Shown: positions 1-8,766 of the stretch, piece by piece
Numbering within the stretch: position 1 is the stretch's first letter
How the letters are laid out: each line of letters begins with the position of its first letter
DNA from: Specibacter cremeus
GTDB taxonomy: Bacteria > Actinomycetota > Actinomycetes > Actinomycetales > Micrococcaceae
Direction: 5' to 3'
NCBI RefSeq assembly: GCF_003946885.1
Contig: NZ_RWKQ01000003.1
Span: 27,194 to 91,193, forward strand
DNA length: 64,000 nt
The notes under the pieces: generated by a model
Seen by the model: the letters and a program-made list of their open reading frames with translations, nothing else
Database searches by the model: none
What the model was told of the DNA's origin: nothing
Translations under genes and position numbers: made by a program

Positions 1-172
1 TGGCGGACTTTGCCGCCAGGTTGCCGATCTGGACCAGCCCGGCCGCCGCCAGCACGAGCATCAGCGCGTACGGCCGCTGTTCGGCGATGGGCCGGGCCTG
101 GAGCTGGCGGTACAGGATCCAGGCGAGGGCGGCGATCGCGAGGAGGATGGTGAGAATGCCTGACTGGTTCAT
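1..172 (-). CDS. Small membrane protein, C-terminus beyond window
   Basis: The reading frame starts with ATG at 172 and runs off the left edge; 57 codons are visible. The protein begins MNQSGILTILLAIAAL, which is a hydrophobic segment at about residues 4-18. A basic stretch (YRQLQARP) follows, then a second hydrophobic segment at about residues 36-52. A good ribosome binding site (AGGAAG, 6 nt before the ATG) supports the start. The two closely spaced membrane segments resemble small multi-span proteins such as the CcdC/DUF1453 type, but too little is visible to name a family. It is divergent from the polyketide synthase cassette. Confidence 0.6.
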   Translation of the reverse strand, partial: MNQSGILTILLAIAALAWILYRQLQARPIAEQRPYALMLVLAAAGLVQIGNLAAKSA

Positions 173-339
173 GACGTGCTTCCTGTGTTCGGTCTGGCCG
201 GCCGTGCGGGCCGATACCTTCATGCTCCCCTCGCGGGCCCCGCTTGACCGCACACGTTCGTCACCTGCTGCCCATGACATTTGTCACCGGCCGGCCGGCG
301 CCCATTGCCCGCTTCCCCGTCTTCCCCACACAATGGACC

Positions 340-1479
340 ATGACGGTCTACCTGCGATCACTGGAGACGGCGGTTCCGCCCACGGTCCTGGTCCAGCCCG
401 AGGCACGGGACGTGTTCGCCGCCCAGCCGGGGTTGACCCGGCTGGGCCAGCGCCTGGTCCGGGCCTGTTTCGACGCCTCCGCCATCGACACGCGGCACAC
501 GGCCGTGGCGGAGATGCGCGCCGACGACGACTCCGCCGATCCCGTGTTCTTCAACGCCCGCACCCGCCTGCTGCTGACTCCGAGCACGAAGGCGCGCAAT
601 GACGTATTCGTGCCGGAGGCGACGAAACTGTTCGTCGAGGCGGCCGGCAAGGCATTGGCGGCCTGCGACGGCGTGGACGCCGCCGACGTCACGCATGTCA
701 TCACGGTGTCCTGCACGGGCTTCTTCAATCCCGGCCCCGACTACAAGGTGGTGCGGGCACTCGGCCTGGACCCGGGCGTGCAGCGCTACCACCTCGGCTT
801 CATGGGCTGCTACGCCGCGTTCCCCGCCCTGCGCGCCGCCAAGGCGTTCTGCGAGGCCGACCCGTCCGCCGTCGTGCTGGTCGCCGTCGCCGAACTGTGC
901 TCCCTGCACGTGCGCACGTCCAACGACCCGGACACGATCCTGGGTTCGTCGCTGTTCGCGGACGGCGCGGCGGCCGGCATCGTCACGGCCCACGCCCCCG
1001 CGGTCGGCGCCACCGCCCTGGCCCTGGACCACTTCGAAACCACACTGACGCCGGTGGGTGAGGAGTCCATGGCCTGGAACATCGGCGACCACGGCTTCGA
1101 AATGGTGCTGGGGACATACGTGCCGCACATCATCGACGAGCACATCGTCGGCGCGCTGGCCCCGCTGCTGGCCCACGAGCCGGAGCTGACCGGGCGGCCC
1201 TATCTGGACATCACGCATTGGGGCATCCATCCGGGCGGGCGCAGCATCCTGGACAAGGTCGAGGCGAAACTCCAGCTCACCGAGTCCCAGCTGGAGCCGG
1301 CCCGCGAGGTGCTGCGCCGATTCGGCAACATGAGCAGCGCCACCGTCCTGTTCGTGCTCAAGCACATCCTCGACCTGCCGGCCATGGCGCCCGCCGAGCG
1401 CGTGTGCGCCATGGCCTTCGGGCCGGGCCTGACCGTGGAGACCGGGCTGTTCACCAAGCTGGCGCCGGCCCGTCGCTGA
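340..1479 (+). CDS. Type III polyketide synthase (chalcone/stilbene synthase family)
   Basis: This 379-residue protein has the Cys-His-Asn triad of type III polyketide synthases: C125 in VSCTGFFNPGPDY, H297 in GIHPGG and N330 in FGNMSSAT. Length and motif spacing are normal for the family. These homodimeric cytoplasmic enzymes load an acyl-CoA starter and extend it with malonyl-type units to pyrones, resorcinols or phloroglucinols. The ATG at 340 is chosen because the protein homology-like region starts there; the open frame extends to a TTG at 244 but that extension is proline-rich and unlike the family. The stop codon overlaps the next start (TGATG), so the three genes are probably one translationally coupled unit. 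The product cannot be read from sequence; an alkylresorcinol or alkylpyrone lipid is an inference from the neighbours. Confidence 0.93.
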   Translation: MTVYLRSLETAVPPTVLVQPEARDVFAAQPGLTRLGQRLVRACFDASAIDTRHTAVAEMRADDDSADPVFFNARTRLLLTPSTKARNDVFVPEATKLFVEAAGKALAACDGVDAADVTHVITVSCTGFFNPGPDYKVVRALGLDPGVQRYHLGFMGCYAAFPALRAAKAFCEADPSAVVLVAVAELCSLHVRTSNDPDTILGSSLFADGAAAGIVTAHAPAVGATALALDHFETTLTPVGEESMAWNIGDHGFEMVLGTYVPHIIDEHIVGALAPLLAHEPELTGRPYLDITHWGIHPGGRSILDKVEAKLQLTESQLEPAREVLRRFGNMSSATVLFVLKHILDLPAMAPAERVCAMAFGPGLTVETGLFTKLAPARR

Positions 1480-2225
1480 TGGCCGGGGGTGGGGCGCCGT
1501 CCGGGCCGTTCCCGGTTCCCCACGGGTTGCGCGCCCGGGCCGTGGACGCCGTGGAGGAGATGGACCGGCCGGACTGCGACCCGCGCCGGCTCGAGCGCAC
1601 GTACGCGCAGTTCCGCGTGGTGAACGCCGTCGTGGCCGGGTGGCGGCGGCTGTACGCGACCCGGCTGCGCCCGCTGCTGGCGGGAACCGCGAATCCCACG
1701 CTGCTGGACGTCGGCTGCGGCGGCGGCGACGTGGCCCGGGCGCTGGCCCGCTGGGCGGCGCGGGACCGGCTGCGGCTGGACATCACGGCCGTCGATCCGG
1801 ACGGCCGTGCGCTGGCCTTCGCCGCCCGGCAGCCGCCGCTGCCGGGGCTGGTGTTCCGACGGGCCGGCACGGCCGAGCTGGTCGCCGAGGGCGCCCGGTT
1901 CGACGTGGTCGTCTCCAATCACGTGCTGCATCACCTGGACGAGGCCGCACTCCGGCAGCTGCTGGTCGATTCGGAAGAGCTGTGCCGGGGCGCCGCATTC
2001 CACAGCGACATCTCCCGCAGCCCCGCCGCCTATGCGTTGTTTTCCGCCGGCACGCTGCCGTTCTTCCCCGGTTCCTACATCCGCCGCGACGGGTTGACCT
2101 CGATCCGGCGCAGTTACACGGCCGCGGAATTGCGCGCGGCCGTCCCGCCGGACTGGACGGTGGAACGGGACGGGCCGTTCCGCAACCTGCTCGTTTTCCG
2201 TGCCGAGTCCGGCCCCGATGCTTGA
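1479..2225 (+). CDS. Class I SAM-dependent methyltransferase
   Basis: The 248-residue protein carries motif I of class I methyltransferases (LLDVGCGGGDVARAL, about residues 75-90), an acidic residue after strand 2 (ITAVDPDGRAL) and a motif IV-like segment (FDVVVSNHVLHHLD). It starts on the ATG that overlaps the polyketide synthase stop by one base, and its own stop lies inside the start of the monooxygenase gene, so it is the middle gene of the cassette. The likely job is O- or C-methylation of the polyketide product. In the Streptomyces srsABC phenolic-lipid cluster this position holds a different, isoprenylcysteine-methyltransferase-like membrane enzyme, so the chemistry may differ here. 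Confidence 0.9.
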   Translation: MAGGGAPSGPFPVPHGLRARAVDAVEEMDRPDCDPRRLERTYAQFRVVNAVVAGWRRLYATRLRPLLAGTANPTLLDVGCGGGDVARALARWAARDRLRLDITAVDPDGRALAFAARQPPLPGLVFRRAGTAELVAEGARFDVVVSNHVLHHLDEAALRQLLVDSEELCRGAAFHSDISRSPAAYALFSAGTLPFFPGSYIRRDGLTSIRRSYTAAELRAAVPPDWTVERDGPFRNLLVFRAESGPDA

Positions 2226-3342
2226 CGTCGTGATTGTCGGCGGCGGGCCGGTGGGCCTGTGCCTGGCCGCCCTGTTGCTGCGTGAGCGCCACAGCGTCCG
2301 GGTGCTGGAGCGGCGGGGTGCACCCGGCACCGATTCGCGCGCCATCGGCATCCACCCGCCGGCTTTGCACGTCCTGCGGGACGCCGGCGTGCACGACGCC
2401 CTGCTGCGTGAAGGAGTCCGGGTTCCCGGGGGTGTGGCCCGCAGCCGCGGCGGCGTCGTGGGCTCCGTCTCCTTCGCCGCCAGCACGCCCGCCAACCCGT
2501 TCGTGCTGACCATCCCGCAGGCACGAACCGAGGCATTGTTGGCCCGCCGCGTCGACGCACTCGATCCCCGGGCCCTGGTCCGTGGCGCCGTGGTGGTGGG
2601 GCTCGACGACGGCGGGCAGGTCACCGTCTCCGCGGGAGGCCGCGGGATGACGTACCGGGCCCGCCTGGTCGTGGGCGCCGACGGCGCCCGGTCGACCGTC
2701 CGGGCCGTGGCCGGCATACGGGTGCGCGGCAGGGACTACCCGGACAGCTACCTGATGGGCGACTTCGCGGACACGGGCGACGACGGCGTCCTGGCCGTGC
2801 TGTACCTGGAGGCGGGCGGCATCGTCGAATCCTTTCCGCTGCCCGGGGGCATGCGGCGCTGGGTGGCCCACACGGACACCACCTTGCACGGGGCCACGGC
2901 CGCGCAGCTGGCCACGCTGATACGACGCCGGACCGGCGTGTCGCTTGAGCCGGAAACGAACACGATGCTCAGCCCGTTCACCACCCGGGTCCGGCGCGCG
3001 GAACGGATGGTGAGCGGCCGGATCATCCTGATCGGCGACGCCGCCCACGAGATCAGCCCCATCGGCGGACTCGGCATGAACCTGGGCTGGCTGGACGCCG
3101 CGGCGCTGGCCCCCGTCATTGGGGCGGCACTGGCCGGCCACGACCCCGGCCCCCTGCTGGCGGCGTTCGACCGGACCCGCCGCCGGGCGGCCGGCCGGGC
3201 GGTGCGCCAGTCCGCGCTGAACATGGCGTTGGGCCGCCCACTGCCGGGGCCCGTGCTGGCCGCCCGCAACGCCGTGCTGCGGCAGGCATTCGGCGCGCCG
3301 TGGCTGAACACCCTGGCCGCGCGCAGGTTCAGCATGCAATGA
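2218..3342 (+). CDS. FAD-dependent monooxygenase (aromatic hydroxylase type)
   Basis: A 374-residue flavoprotein with an N-terminal Rossmann motif (VVIVGGGPVGLCLAALLL), the DG motif (VGADGARSTVRAVAG, mid-protein) and the GD motif that contacts FAD ribitol (LIGDAAHEISPIGGLGMN). This is the PHBH/UbiH-type class A monooxygenase layout. The ATG at 2218 overlaps the methyltransferase stop by 8 bases; a GTG at 2200 in the same frame is possible. As third gene of the cassette it would hydroxylate the methylated aromatic polyketide or oxidise it to a quinone, as SrsC does in the Streptomyces phenolic-lipid pathway (family knowledge; specific activity here is inferred). Confidence 0.92.
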   Translation: MLDVVIVGGGPVGLCLAALLLRERHSVRVLERRGAPGTDSRAIGIHPPALHVLRDAGVHDALLREGVRVPGGVARSRGGVVGSVSFAASTPANPFVLTIPQARTEALLARRVDALDPRALVRGAVVVGLDDGGQVTVSAGGRGMTYRARLVVGADGARSTVRAVAGIRVRGRDYPDSYLMGDFADTGDDGVLAVLYLEAGGIVESFPLPGGMRRWVAHTDTTLHGATAAQLATLIRRRTGVSLEPETNTMLSPFTTRVRRAERMVSGRIILIGDAAHEISPIGGLGMNLGWLDAAALAPVIGAALAGHDPGPLLAAFDRTRRRAAGRAVRQSALNMALGRPLPGPVLAARNAVLRQAFGAPWLNTLAARRFSMQ

Positions 3343-3364
3343 GCGGGCCCCGTGGCGGTGCGGG

Positions 3365-4330
3365 CTACTCCCCCAGCACCAGGGTTTCATGGCGGACCGT
3401 CGCCGTGCCGGCCGCTATCAGTGGCTCGACGACGGCGGCCACGGCCGCCGCGGAGTCGTCCAGTTCCAGCCGCACCGGGTGCTGGTGCGCGATCAACGCC
3501 AGCAGGTCCCGCAACGCGGCGGGGGCATCCTCGCCGGCCAGGGCCGGTTCCACACCCAGGAACACCTCGGAGGGGACGTCCGGATCGCCCTGGCTGTAGC
3601 TGATGGCAAACGCCTGGATCCGGCCCGGCCGGCTCGGCGCAACGGCCTGGCCGAACGCGCTGGCCGGTTCGGCCCGCAACACGATCGCCCCGTGCGCCCC
3701 CGTGAGGTCGTCGAGGAACAGGCGCTGCACCGTCCCTGGGGCCAGCGGCCCGGTGGGGTCCCAGGCGTGCACGGCCTCGTAGTAGCGGCCCACCACGTCG
3801 GTCAGCTCCACGGACCCGGTGGCCAGGTCCTGGATGCGAGCCGTGGCGGCCTCCTCGGACCCGTCCCCGAAGACCGGCAACGTCAGGGCGCCCGGTCCCA
3901 CCACCACGAGCCGGCTGCGCTGCAACGCCTTGAACCCGCACGCGCCGGCGAACGCCGCGCCGGCGGTGCCGGGCGCGACCTTGGTGCGCAGCGCCGTCGT
4001 ACCGGCCAGCCCGGCGGCAACGGCGGCGTCGGCCTCGGCACGGAGCATGGCCAACAGCGTGGCCCCGACCCCGGCCCGCCGGTGGTCGCGCGCCACCTCG
4101 ACATACGCCCACAGCCGTTGCGGATGCAGCGCGGTGGAGTAGACGACGGCGGCGGCCACCGGGATGCCCTGGTCCTCGGCGACGATGGTGCGCCGCCACG
4201 GGTTGGCATCGGCGGCCGGCGCCAGCGCGCCCCGGAACTGCGTGTCCGTGGGCGACGCGGGGTCGCCCCAGATCTCCAGCAGCGCCAGGTCGTCGCCGTC
4301 GCGCCATGGCCGGTACGTCAGCTCAGCCAT
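3365..4330 (-). CDS. GNAT family N-acetyltransferase, tandem-domain
   Basis: At 321 residues it is about twice the size of a single GNAT domain. The N-terminal half shows the acetyl-CoA loop motif (VARDHRRAGVGATLLAML, about residues 78-95), and the C-terminal half (from about 170) looks like a second, degenerate GNAT fold. The substrate is not evident. It ends 6 bp downstream of glyS-type spacing: glyS stop at 4337 lies just beyond its start, so it is downstream of glyS on the same strand only in genomic order; the GNAT start at 4330 is 6 bp after the glyS stop, consistent with co-transcription. Confidence 0.85.
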   Translation of the reverse strand: MAELTYRPWRDGDDLALLEIWGDPASPTDTQFRGALAPAADANPWRRTIVAEDQGIPVAAAVVYSTALHPQRLWAYVEVARDHRRAGVGATLLAMLRAEADAAVAAGLAGTTALRTKVAPGTAGAAFAGACGFKALQRSRLVVVGPGALTLPVFGDGSEEAATARIQDLATGSVELTDVVGRYYEAVHAWDPTGPLAPGTVQRLFLDDLTGAHGAIVLRAEPASAFGQAVAPSRPGRIQAFAISYSQGDPDVPSEVFLGVEPALAGEDAPAALRDLLALIAHQHPVRLELDDSAAAVAAVVEPLIAAGTATVRHETLVLGE

Positions 4331-4336
4331 GCGCGC

Positions 4337-5722
4337 CTAGGCGCCCAGCAGGCGCGCGGCCAGGTAGGCCTGCACCTTGTCCAGGGAGACGCGCTCCTGG
4401 CTCATGGTGTCGCGTTCGCGGATCGTGACCGCCGCGTCCTCCAGCGTGTCGAAGTCGACCGTGATGCAATAGGGCGTGCCGATCTCGTCCTGGCGGCGGT
4501 AGCGGCGCCCGATCGCCCCGGCGTCGTCGAAGTCGATGTTCCAGTGCTTGCGCAGCCGGTTCGCCAGCTCCTTCGCCTTCGGGGACAGCTCCTCGTTCCG
4601 GCTCAAGGGGAGCACCGCGGCCTTGATCGGGGCCAGGCGCGGATCCAGCCTCAGTACGGTGCGCTTGTCGACGCCGCCCTTCGCGTTGGGCGCCTCGTCC
4701 TCGGTGTAGGCGTCCACCAGGAACGCCATCATGGACCGGGTCAGGCCGAACGACGGCTCGATCACGAACGGGGTGAAGCGCTCGCCCGTGGCCTGGTTGA
4801 AATAGGACAGCTCGGTGCCGGAGGCCTTCGAGTGCGAGCCGAGGTCGTAATCGGTGCGGTTCGCCACGCCCATGAGCTCACCCCATTCGGAGCCCTGGAA
4901 GCCGAACTTGTACTCGAAGTCGATGGTGCCGGCCGAGTAGTGCGCGCGCTCGTCCTCGGGGACGTCGAACTGGCGCATGTTCTCCGGGTTGATCCCCAGG
5001 TCGATGAACCAGGCCCAGCAGGCGTCAACCCAGTGCTGGAACCATTCGGGGGCGTCCTCGGGGGCGGTGAAGAACTCGATCTCCATCTGCTCGAATTCGC
5101 GGGTGCGGAAGATGAAGTTGCCGGGCGTGATCTCGTTGCGGAATGCCTTGCCGATCTGGCCGATGCCGAACGGCGGCTTCTTCCGGGCCGTGGTCAGCAC
5201 GTTGTTGAAGTTCACGAAGATGCCCTGCGCCGTTTCGGGGCGCATGTAGTGCATGCCGGCGTCGTTGTCGACGGGGCCGAGGAACGTCTTGACCAGGCCG
5301 GAGAACATCTGCGGCTCAGTCCACTGCCCCTTGGTGCCGCAGTCGGGGCAGGTGATCTCATCCATGCCGTCCTGCGGGTCGCGGCCCTTCTTCACCACGA
5401 ACGCATCGATCAGGTGATCCTGGCGGTGGCGCTTGTGGCAGTTGGTGCACTCGACCAGCGGGTCGGTGAACGTGGCGACGTGACCGGAGGCCTCCCACAC
5501 GGCCTTGGGCAGGATGATGGCGGAATCCAGGCCCACCATGTCCTCGCGCCCGCGCACGAAGGTCTGCCACCATTCGCGCTTGATGTTCTCCTTCAGCTCC
5601 GTGCCCAGCGGCCCGTAGTCCCAGGCCGAGCGTGAACCGCCGTAGATCTCACCGGCCTGGAACACGAATCCGCGTCGCTTGGCGAGTGAGATGACCTGGT
5701 CAAGTTTGGACTGGGGCGCCAC
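4337..5722 (-). CDS. glyS: Glycine--tRNA ligase (single-chain alpha2 type)
   Basis: A 461-residue class II aminoacyl-tRNA synthetase that charges tRNA-Gly in the cytosol. The N-terminus ([17 protein letters not shown]) and the following [12 protein letters not shown] are typical of the bacterial/archaeal alpha2 GlyRS. A CxxC...CxxC insertion ([11 protein letters not shown] and [12 protein letters not shown]) suggests a structural zinc. Class II motif 2 appears as [21 protein letters not shown], split here as [10 protein letters not shown] then [13 protein letters not shown], and motif 3 as [10 protein letters not shown]. The start is GTG at 5722, preceded by TAGGAGT. Downstream GNAT follows after 6 bp. 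Confidence 0.97.
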   Translation of the reverse strand: MAPQSKLDQVISLAKRRGFVFQAGEIYGGSRSAWDYGPLGTELKENIKREWWQTFVRGREDMVGLDSAIILPKAVWEASGHVATFTDPLVECTNCHKRHRQDHLIDAFVVKKGRDPQDGMDEITCPDCGTKGQWTEPQMFSGLVKTFLGPVDNDAGMHYMRPETAQGIFVNFNNVLTTARKKPPFGIGQIGKAFRNEITPGNFIFRTREFEQMEIEFFTAPEDAPEWFQHWVDACWAWFIDLGINPENMRQFDVPEDERAHYSAGTIDFEYKFGFQGSEWGELMGVANRTDYDLGSHSKASGTELSYFNQATGERFTPFVIEPSFGLTRSMMAFLVDAYTEDEAPNAKGGVDKRTVLRLDPRLAPIKAAVLPLSRNEELSPKAKELANRLRKHWNIDFDDAGAIGRRYRRQDEIGTPYCITVDFDTLEDAAVTIRERDTMSQERVSLDKVQAYLAARLLGA

Positions 5723-5835
5723 TGAGTACTCCTATAGTTCACGAGGCCGCTGGGTGCGGTCCGTCCGGTGATCCAGCCTACCGGCCCGCCTGCCGGCATG
5801 CCCATTTCGGCGCCCGTTACGGACTTCCGCGCCCG

Positions 5836-6846
5836 TTACGGAAGAGGCGGTTCCGGCCGCAGCACGACGCAGGTGGGGCTGCCGACGGACAACCGGTGCA
5901 CGGGTTCCGGGCCGGGCACACCGTCAGCATCCAGGGCCAGGATGCTGACGGTGTGCGACCGCTCGTTGGCGACGAGGATCCGGCCCTGCGCGACGGCGAA
6001 GTGGCGCGGCCACGCGCCGCCGCAGGGCACCGAGCCCAGGCGCCGCGGCGGTTCCCCGGCCGCCAGCCCGGACACGTCGAGGGTGACGATCGTGTCCGCG
6101 CCCCGGACGGACGCATACAGCCGGGACCCGCTCAACTCGACATGGGACGGGAGGGAGCCGGCCGAGGCCAACGGCACGCGGTGCAGCCAATGCCACGTTC
6201 CCTCCCCGGCCGGACCGGTTTCACGGCGCAGCACGTGCAGGTTCGAATCGAGCTCCCCGGCCACCAGCAGGAAATCTCCCTGGAGGGCCACATGCCGTGG
6301 GCCGGTCCCCGGGGGCAGCCGGGCGGAGTCCAGCAGCCGGGCCGTGTCGATGGCGTACTCGTCGACCCGGTCCGCGCCCAGGTCGCTGACCAACAGCGTG
6401 CCCCAGGGGGTGACCGTGGCCTGGTGGGCGTGCGAGTCGTCCTGCCGCCCCGGTACCGGCCCGGACCCGGGATTGGCCAGCAGCACGGGGTCGGCGCCGT
6501 CCGGGGACAGGATGACCGCCGTGCCGGAGGAGTAGTTCGCCACGAACACCCGGTCGTGCTCCGCCACGACATGGCAGGGGTCGGCGCCGCCGGTCGGGAC
6601 CCGCCAAAGGATGGCCAGCGTGGTGGGGTCCAGCGCCACCAGCTGCCCGTCGCTGACCTCCTCGACGGCGTAGAGCACGTCGCCGGCGTCGGCCAGGAAC
6701 GAGGGGTTGCGCACCCCGGCGCTGGTGCGGGTCGCGACCGGGTCCGGCAGGCCGCCGTCGTCCATGGGGAAGAGGCTCACGCCGGCCCCGGACCCGGGAT
6801 CGGTATAGGAGCCCACCAGCAGCGCCGCCATGCCCGAAGTAGTCAT
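5836..6846 (-). CDS. Lactonase-family beta-propeller protein (6-phosphogluconolactonase-like)
   Basis: A 336-residue protein with repeated blades of the YbhE/Pgl-like seven-bladed propeller: VGSYTDPGSGAGVSLF at the start, then NPSFLADAGDVLYAVEE, GGADPCHVVAEHDRVFVANY, HAHQATVTPWGTLLVSDLG, GTGPRHVALQGDFLLVAGE and GAWPRHFAVAQGRILVANE. The PCHV/PRHV/PRHF histidines recur once per blade as in the family. Members hydrolyse 6-phosphogluconolactone or related lactones, but many in actinobacteria are uncharacterised. No signal peptide is seen. The start could also be the ATG five codons later. It is divergent from the S4-domain gene. Confidence 0.85.
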   Translation of the reverse strand: MTTSGMAALLVGSYTDPGSGAGVSLFPMDDGGLPDPVATRTSAGVRNPSFLADAGDVLYAVEEVSDGQLVALDPTTLAILWRVPTGGADPCHVVAEHDRVFVANYSSGTAVILSPDGADPVLLANPGSGPVPGRQDDSHAHQATVTPWGTLLVSDLGADRVDEYAIDTARLLDSARLPPGTGPRHVALQGDFLLVAGELDSNLHVLRRETGPAGEGTWHWLHRVPLASAGSLPSHVELSGSRLYASVRGADTIVTLDVSGLAAGEPPRRLGSVPCGGAWPRHFAVAQGRILVANERSHTVSILALDADGVPGPEPVHRLSVGSPTCVVLRPEPPLP

Positions 6847-6903
6847 GGCACAACGCTAGTACCACCGCGGGCGCCCCGGCACCGGATACGGCAGAATGGA
6901 CGC

Positions 6904-7128
6904 ATGACTTCCCCCGTAGACCTGCCCATCCGCGACGACATGATCCGGCTCGGCCAACTGCTGAAGCTGGCCAGCCTGGTGGAGGACGGCGTCGAAGCGG
7001 CGGAGCTGATCCGCAACGGCATGGTCAAGGTCAACGGCGACATCGAGGAACGCCGTGGCCGCCAATTGCACGACGGCGACACCGTCACCGTGGGTGCCCA
7101 GACGGTGCGGATCCGCACGGGGTCGTAG
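6904..7128 (+). CDS. S4 domain RNA-binding protein
   Basis: A 74-residue protein consisting of one S4 RNA-binding fold: DDMIRLGQLLKLASLVEDG at the N-terminus, then AAELIRNGMVKVNGDIEERRGRQL split around the conserved GxVxVNG turn, and a closing GDTVTV strand. Such small S4 proteins (YaaA/RlbA-like) bind structured RNA, often rRNA or tRNA. It stands alone, divergent from the lactonase-like gene. Confidence 0.88.
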   Translation: MTSPVDLPIRDDMIRLGQLLKLASLVEDGVEAAELIRNGMVKVNGDIEERRGRQLHDGDTVTVGAQTVRIRTGS

Positions 7129-7133
7129 CCGGC

Positions 7134-7523
7134 CTATGCGTCCGCCAGTGGGAGGGCGACCTGCCCGATGTCGACTTCGTCCTCGGCAACGTGCCTGCCC
7201 TCGGCAGCGTCGCGCGACTCCACCACGACGAGTTCCGCGGCGACACCAAGTCCGGCGGCAAAGGCGGGGAACTTGTCGTGCAAGTCAACCAATACCCGGG
7301 TGCCACCGGACCCCCTCGCCGGCCCCATCACCACCGCGATCACGGACTCTTGTGTGTGAGCGACAGCAGCAGCCGCGACGTGGAGATCACGCGCCGCAAT
7401 ACTGAGCGTCAACTCGTCAACCGGGTCCCCCACCTCTTCAAGCAGTGCCTTGCGGAATCGTGCCGCCTCGATGTCCACATTGTCGTAGGCCAACCTGTCG
7501 GACACGGGTCGCGTTCCTTTCAT
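7134..7523 (-). CDS. Hypothetical protein, translationally coupled to the gene before it
   Basis: A 129-residue, mildly acidic soluble protein that I do not recognise. It has a predicted helical N-terminus (IEAARFRKALLEEVGDPVDE) and a later alternating strand/helix region (ESVIAVVMGPARGSGGTRVLVDLHD). No catalytic motif or membrane segment is evident. The chosen ATG at 7523 overlaps the stop of the upstream gene by one base (TGATG), a strong sign of coupled translation; a GTG six codons later is an alternative. Together with its partner it forms a two-gene unit whose base composition (some AT-rich codons) differs slightly from neighbours. Confidence 0.6.
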   Translation of the reverse strand: MKGTRPVSDRLAYDNVDIEAARFRKALLEEVGDPVDELTLSIAARDLHVAAAAVAHTQESVIAVVMGPARGSGGTRVLVDLHDKFPAFAAGLGVAAELVVVESRDAAEGRHVAEDEVDIGQVALPLADA

Positions 7524-7918
7524 CAGGGAACCAGGATGCTGGCAATTGTACGCTTCTCCTCCGGCCCCACCCAGGGAGCGGTGCTCAGGTGCTTCAGGAC
7601 GCTCAGTCCGCTCTGCCTTCGGCGGGGATCCGTCGAATGCAGGTTGTCTGCGGCCCAAATGAACTCCCGCCACCATTGGTCGCGGCCCGTGAATTCGCGA
7701 AACCGGATGTCGTCCAGCTTTTCCTTCCGCCGCGCTTCGGTGAGGTTGGCCCTGTACAGCTTGTTCGCGTGGGCCCGGGTCTGGCTGCCTTGGCGGGCAG
7801 CGATCACGGCGGCGATGATTGCCGCCCCCAGCGCAAGCACGGAGGAAATGATCGCTGCCCAGACCTGCGGGGCGGCCAGCAAGTCATCGACGGCGCCCGC
7901 CACCTCGATGGAAACCAT
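7523..7918 (-). CDS. Small protein with N-terminal membrane anchor, function unknown
   Basis: A 131-residue protein. Residues about 19-45 (VWAAIISSVLALGAAIIAAV) form one clear transmembrane helix after a short N-terminus. A strongly charged helix follows (RANLTEARRKEKLDDIRFREF), then a Trp-rich cytosolic tail (GRDQWWREFIWAADN). The layout, one anchor plus a charged coiled helix and a small domain, is common in uncharacterised actinobacterial proteins. Its stop overlaps the next start (TGATG), so the two products are probably made in fixed ratio. Confidence 0.6.
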   Translation of the reverse strand: MVSIEVAGAVDDLLAAPQVWAAIISSVLALGAAIIAAVIAARQGSQTRAHANKLYRANLTEARRKEKLDDIRFREFTGRDQWWREFIWAADNLHSTDPRRRQSGLSVLKHLSTAPWVGPEEKRTIASILVP

Positions 7919-7954
7919 GCCCGAATGCTACGCCATGGCGCGCTTCGCGATGCC

Positions 7955-8056
7955 GTGATCGACCGCACCGGTGATTTCGACAGGCTGATTTCGATGCTCA
8001 ATCACCGGTGGTCGAGCTTGTCGAGACCCTTCACCTGATTTTGACAGGCTCAATTA
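7955..8056. repeat. Dispersed palindromic repeat, family 1 (locus 1)
   Basis: The stretch holds degenerate copies of two linked modules that recur at six places in the window: GGTGATTGAGCCTGTCGAAATC and GGTCTCGACAAGCTCGACCACC (each written here in one orientation and seen in parts). The TCGA and CCGG steps make it partly self-complementary. Its right end reaches into the hydrolase gene and supplies that gene's stop codon (CCGGTAATTGAGCC on the minus strand). Confidence 0.75.
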
Positions 8057-8698
8057 CCGGGCCGGGGTGAGGACCTTCATCGACAGGAATTCCCGTACGT
8101 GCGCCATCTCCTGGGCGCTGATCCCGTGCCACATGCCCGTGTAGAGGACCTTCGTCAACGTGGTGTGGTCCCGCAGCCAGGCATTCGTGTACTCGACCGA
8201 CTCGGCCGGGATCACCGGGTCGGCCTGGTCGCGTCCCCAGAAGATCTCCGGCCTGGCGGCCTGGACGGCGGCATCGTCGAAGTATGGGTCGGCGCCGGCG
8301 TCGACGACGAACCCGGACAAGCCGACGACGGCGGTATAGGCGTCCGGGCGTCGGCGCAGCAGCGAGGTGGCCAGGCACATGCCCTGCGAGAAGCCCAACA
8401 AGGTCACGGACGAGTGCGCCCCGCGAACCGACTCCAGCCAGGCGTCGACGGTGTTGACGGTGACCTTCACCGCGTCGAGCGAATAGGACAGGTCGTTGCG
8501 CAACGGGAACCAGGCGTACCCGGGACCGGCCTGCTGGCCGGCGCGCACCGAGGCCACCGTGAACTCGCCGGGCAGTTGGGCGGCCAGCCCGAACAGGTCG
8601 GCCTCGTCGGCGCCGTAGCCGTGGAACATGACCAGCAGCGGCGTGCCGGCGCGCTCGGATTCGGGGCGCGACCAAAGGACCGTGGGGATTTCACTCAT
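8054..8698 (-). CDS. Alpha/beta hydrolase (carboxylesterase/phospholipase type)
   Basis: A 214-residue cytoplasmic hydrolase. The oxyanion-side motif VMFHGYGADEADLF is at the N-terminus, the nucleophile elbow is LLGFSQGMCLA, the acid is in GRDQADPVIP and the histidine in MWHGISAQEM. This is the YpfH/Est-type single-domain esterase layout. The start ATG at 8698 has GAAAGG nine bases upstream; an ATG three codons earlier sits directly on that site and is less likely. The C-terminal PAR-stop is encoded by a family 1 repeat. Substrate unknown. Confidence 0.88.
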   Translation of the reverse strand: MSEIPTVLWSRPESERAGTPLLVMFHGYGADEADLFGLAAQLPGEFTVASVRAGQQAGPGYAWFPLRNDLSYSLDAVKVTVNTVDAWLESVRGAHSSVTLLGFSQGMCLATSLLRRRPDAYTAVVGLSGFVVDAGADPYFDDAAVQAARPEIFWGRDQADPVIPAESVEYTNAWLRDHTTLTKVLYTGMWHGISAQEMAHVREFLSMKVLTPAR

Positions 8699-8766
8699 GG
8701 CCACCATCCTTTCACGCCGGAAAACTGCGCTCGCGTAGGCGGGCGCCGTCGGGCAGGATGGGATCC

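Noticed and set aside
244..339. N-terminal extension of the polyketide synthase from a TTG
   Set aside because: The 32 extra residues are unlike the family, and the ATG at 340 gives a normal-length enzyme.
3389..5635. Long plus-strand open frame opposite the GNAT and glyS genes
   Set aside because: It is antisense to two confidently identified genes, its composition is the Arg/Gly/His-rich kind produced by high-GC shadow frames, and it has no family motif.
5802..5842. Direct repeat CGCCCGTTACGGA twice near the end of the lactonase-like gene
   Set aside because: Only two short copies in a small gap; no link to a promoter or structure could be supported.
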